A stretch of DNA of 64,000 nucleotides from Blepharisma stoltei (taxonomy: Eukaryota > Ciliophora > Heterotrichea > Heterotrichida > Blepharismidae), in assembly GCA_914767885.1 (NCBI GenBank), contig CAJZBQ010000032.1, positions 186,001 through 250,000 on the forward strand. Reading direction: 5' to 3'. The notes under the pieces are model-generated. The model saw only the letters and a program-made list of their open reading frames with translations, ran no database searches and was not told where the DNA came from. The translations under genes were made by a program, and so were the position numbers. Below, one piece after another: positions 62,301-64,000 of the stretch (the first letter of the stretch is position 1; each line of letters opens with the position of its first letter).

Positions 62301-63634
62301 ATGCTTAATTTGAGAGATTGCGAAGTTGATAGAGTAAAAGGGCTTGGAAGGTATATAACTGCATGGATATTTATAGGCACTGCTCTATTAGGAATATTCA
62401 TAGGAGTATTAATAGTGTATGTGATTTATATGAATCATAACTATGATAAATTTTGGGAATTTTTTAAAAAAAATCTACAAGTTTCTTATATAGATCTAAG
62501 AATTGTTTGCGTTGAAAGGCTTTGAAAAATACATGGAATTGACTACAAGAGAGATTACTTTGAAGAGGGATCTGAAAGCAAAGATGCAAAAGCAATCAAA
62601 TCAAAAATGTATGTTCGATATATTTTAAGGCTTTCTATATTTTTAATTATTGCTTTAACCTATTATCTATACATTAAATGGTGTGGTGAACCAAACAACA
62701 CTCTTAACGTGAGCTGGCACTTCTCAGGCGCGTAGGAAAGGAAGGATAGTATTCGTGAATGCATCTCGGCCAGATTTTTTCCTCTTTTGGAAAAGAAATA
62801 TCGGGTTAGCCGACAGCAAGCTTTTCCAGATCCAGGATTTTGGCTTAGAGGGATTGGGGTATGAAAGTTGGAAAGTGGTCTCCCACAGAGCTAGCCGTAT
62901 GCATTTGAACAATTGGGACTATTACCTAACACCAACCAGAAGTTACGCCCTTGACTTTGGATTTCCATTTTGGTTGAGAGTCAACTAGAAATTCAACGAT
63001 TTGAATTTTACATAGTGGGCAACCTTGGCTGATGTACTGTGTGGCGACGCGACGTACCCAACTATCGGAGAGCGAGTGCACGCCCTAGTCTGACAGGAAA
63101 AACTTTTGTGAGGTCATGCAAGAACTGTAAATTAGGTAAGGGAGCGTTACGGATGAAGATAGTCATTAGAATTACTGCTGGCTTCTCAATAAGTATTAAT
63201 AATATGATATAACTTAACCTATTATATTATCTTGAAATATTATTTGTACGACCAATGCGAAAGTTTTCTCATAAATAGACCAAATCTGCTAATAGATCTC
63301 ATATCAAAAAGAACATTATTATCTCGTATGAGTGTGTTTGCAAGAGATATTTCATCTACAAGCAATATAAAATGGTTTCCAAATACATATGGAGTTGCCA
63401 ATTCGAATTTAGAATTTACTGTAAGTAATGAAAAATTTAAAGCTGCCAATTCACAACTTAGAAACACAAATTTTTTAAGGTTAATTCAAAATGATATGAA
63501 AGCTCAAATATTTGAAGGCTTAGATACCACCGACCCATATTTAAGGCAAGGAACGTATGCAGCTTCTAATATTGCATATATAGATGCAAAATTTGCTTCG
63601 AATCCTATAGATATAAAAGACATCGTATCTTCAC
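56396..63634 (+). CDS. Array copy 8 (inverted, 3' truncated): TmcB-like multi-pass membrane protein with PAS domain
   Basis: Only copy on the plus strand; it starts MNLDSKEDLLESNDALKF. An upstream in-frame extension exists, but this ATG aligns with the other copies. In frame throughout after removing 56762-57308, 57916-58200, 58255-58660, 59350-59667, 60373-61152, 61657-62045, 559 bp at the 62655-63225 insertion, and the intron 61414-61428: about 1,313 codons visible. PAS: GIILISANESSFGLIAQINA ... YYIPYPYLTDHDDYM. The last recognisable coding is SNPIDIKDIVS near 63634. After that a pyrimidine-rich repeat, probably the start of another IES, fills the rest of the window, so the C-terminal ~90 residues are outside. 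Probable membrane sensor. Confidence 0.86.
56762..57308. mobile_element. IES: 'CATCCTTGATCGAACG' family MITE, 547 bp (copy 8)
   Basis: TA at 56760-56761 and 57307-57308. Removal gives ILCFCLVTFLGMFFIGYTKYE. Same interior as 29082-29615, including the ~120-bp conserved block near 56880-57000. Confidence 0.9.
57916..58200. mobile_element. IES: CTCCGTGAG-family MITE, 285 bp (copy 8)
   Basis: TA at 57914-57915 and 58199-58200. Removal gives AGIICMLSFFVQPVMIIINC. Internal deletion relative to the full ~390-bp form. Confidence 0.87.
58255..58660. mobile_element. IES: CTCCGTGAG-family MITE, 406 bp, with internal duplication (copy 8)
   Basis: TA at 58253-58254 and 58659-58660. Removal gives CCIIYTKYNYLKKSPVSF. 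A ~30-bp unit (tttatgttttaaaaagcaat) is duplicated in tandem near 58427-58486. It lies only 54 bp from the previous IES, in the same orientation. Confidence 0.9.
59350..59667. mobile_element. IES: CTCCGTGAG-family MITE, 318 bp, diverged (copy 8)
   Basis: TA at 59348-59349 and 59666-59667. Removal gives SLEESLGIILISANESS, just before the PAS core. Confidence 0.87.
60373..61152. mobile_element. IES-like element, 780 bp, flanked by TCA rather than TA (copy 8)
   Basis: Direct repeat TCA at 60370-60372 and 61150-61152. Ends CTCCCCCATTAAGTTGGAAC and ccaatttaaagggggggag are inverted, with subterminal copies (gctccaatttaaaggggg, gttccaattaaaaggggg). Removing 780 bp gives AINHSEIDISVKFQKTPSF, matching the paralogs. 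The interior holds about three ~200-bp tandem repeats. Confidence 0.87.
60500..60980. repeat. About three tandem repeats of ~190-215 bp inside the TCA-flanked element
   Basis: Recurring block 'tttgtttaaataagatgc ... tatactct-ttctttaa ... aagatataactaaattttt' near 60508, 60698 and 60908. Confidence 0.7.
61414..61428 (+). other. 15-nt intron, copy 8
   Basis: GTAATCCTTATATAG with in-frame TAG. Removal joins ILVFC to IMAVIGTNIAILGYIYQD. Confidence 0.93.
61657..62045. mobile_element. IES: CTCCGTGAG-family MITE, 389 bp, intact (copy 8)
   Basis: TA at 61655-61656 and 62044-62045. Removal gives NELKKLREFILSDYEDW. Same protein position as the MITE in copy 3 (20282-21257) but one base apart. Near-identical to 53426-53813. 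Confidence 0.92.
62655..63225 (+). mobile_element. SINE-like insertion, perfect 12-bp target-site duplication (copy 8)
   Basis: ttaacctattat at 62655-62666 and 63214-63225. Head CTATACATTAAATGGTGTGG, GC-rich body, A/T-rich tail (aagtattaataatatgatat). Removing 559 bp restores LIIALTYYIILKYYLYDQCE. Confidence 0.87.
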
Positions 63635-63649
63635 ACAACGACTATTTCA

Positions 63650-63870
63650 TAACGACTTGTTTTTTTGGCCTATTTTTTTCACCTATTTTTTTTTCACCTA
63701 TTTTTTTTTGCCTATTTTTCTTGGCCTATTTTTCTTGGCCTTTTTTTTTTTGTCCTATTTTTTTTTAGCCTATGTTTTTTTGCCTATTTTTTTTAAGCCT
63801 ATTTTTTTTGGCCTAATTTTTTAGCCTTTTTTTTGGCAATTTTTTAGCTATTTTTTATAATATTTGGGCC
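63650..63870 (+). repeat. Degenerate tandem repeat, TTTTTTTNGCCTA units
   Basis: About a dozen units of 14-20 bp alternating T-runs with GCCTA, CACCTA or TCCTA. It interrupts copy 8 just after DIVS, and the far boundary is outside the window. Likely part of an IES, but not provable here. Confidence 0.7.
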
Positions 63871-64000
63871 TAATACCATACTAATTATTTTAATATAATT
63901 TTTAATGTATTTTAAACGATTTTACCAACAAAAAAATTCACCCTTAATAGACCTCTTACTCGATGAATACTAATTCATTGCTTTTTAAATTTCGAGAATT

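Overview
This window looks like germline (micronuclear) DNA of a heterotrich ciliate, most likely Blepharisma or a close relative. Four things in the sequence point there. (1) UGA reads as tryptophan: at one homologous codon of a repeated gene, some copies have TGG and others TGA, while TAA and TAG end genes. (2) A 15-nt GT...AG intron sits at the same place in all eight paralogous genes. (3) The DNA is very AT-rich. (4) Coding sequence is cut up by TA-bounded, often palindromic insertions, and removing each one (keeping one TA) restores frame and protein conservation, as expected of internal eliminated sequences (IESs) before genome editing. The species name is inference.

Layout. 49-2011 (minus) is a DEAD-box RNA helicase of DDX5/Dbp2 type with two IESs. 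From 2728 to the right edge lies a tandem array of eight paralogous genes for large multi-pass membrane proteins with a PAS domain, resembling the ciliate TmcB-like ('tiny macrocysts') family. Copies 1-7 are on the minus strand (2728-9100, 9787-16024, 18128-25429, 26527-32345, 33361-39918, 41888-47599, 48387-54297). Copy 8 is on the plus strand (56396 to beyond about 63634), head-to-head with copy 7 and cut by the window edge. After removing insertions and the intron, six of the seven complete copies give open frames of about 1,398-1,414 codons whose lengths divide exactly by three. Copy 1 is one base off.

Insertions fall into several classes. The first is a MITE family of about 230-410 bp with ends like ACTCCCCCCTCCGTGAG (16 clear and 2 degenerate copies). 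I believe it corresponds to the MITEs already published for Blepharisma. The second is a related MITE family with ends CCCCCATCCTTGATCGAACG (3 copies). The third is single elements with other C-rich ends, one of them flanked by TCA instead of TA. The fourth is small fold-back elements starting TATAG, 76-176 bp, plus two larger inverted-repeat elements of 432 and 1,412 bp. The fifth is GC-richer, SINE-like insertions of about 310-710 bp with 12-17 bp target-site duplications, often with an AAAATGG-type head and a simple-repeat tail. Several elements are nested in others. Insertion sites mostly differ between paralogs, so most insertions appear younger than the gene duplications.

The most interesting material is the SINE-like family and the insertions whose flanking repeats contain no TA. 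They interrupt conserved protein sequence and the frame is restored only by cutting between the longer direct repeats. Either the editing machinery can remove non-TA insertions precisely, or these are recent lesions. Intergenic stretches hold MITEs and otherwise nothing I can identify.
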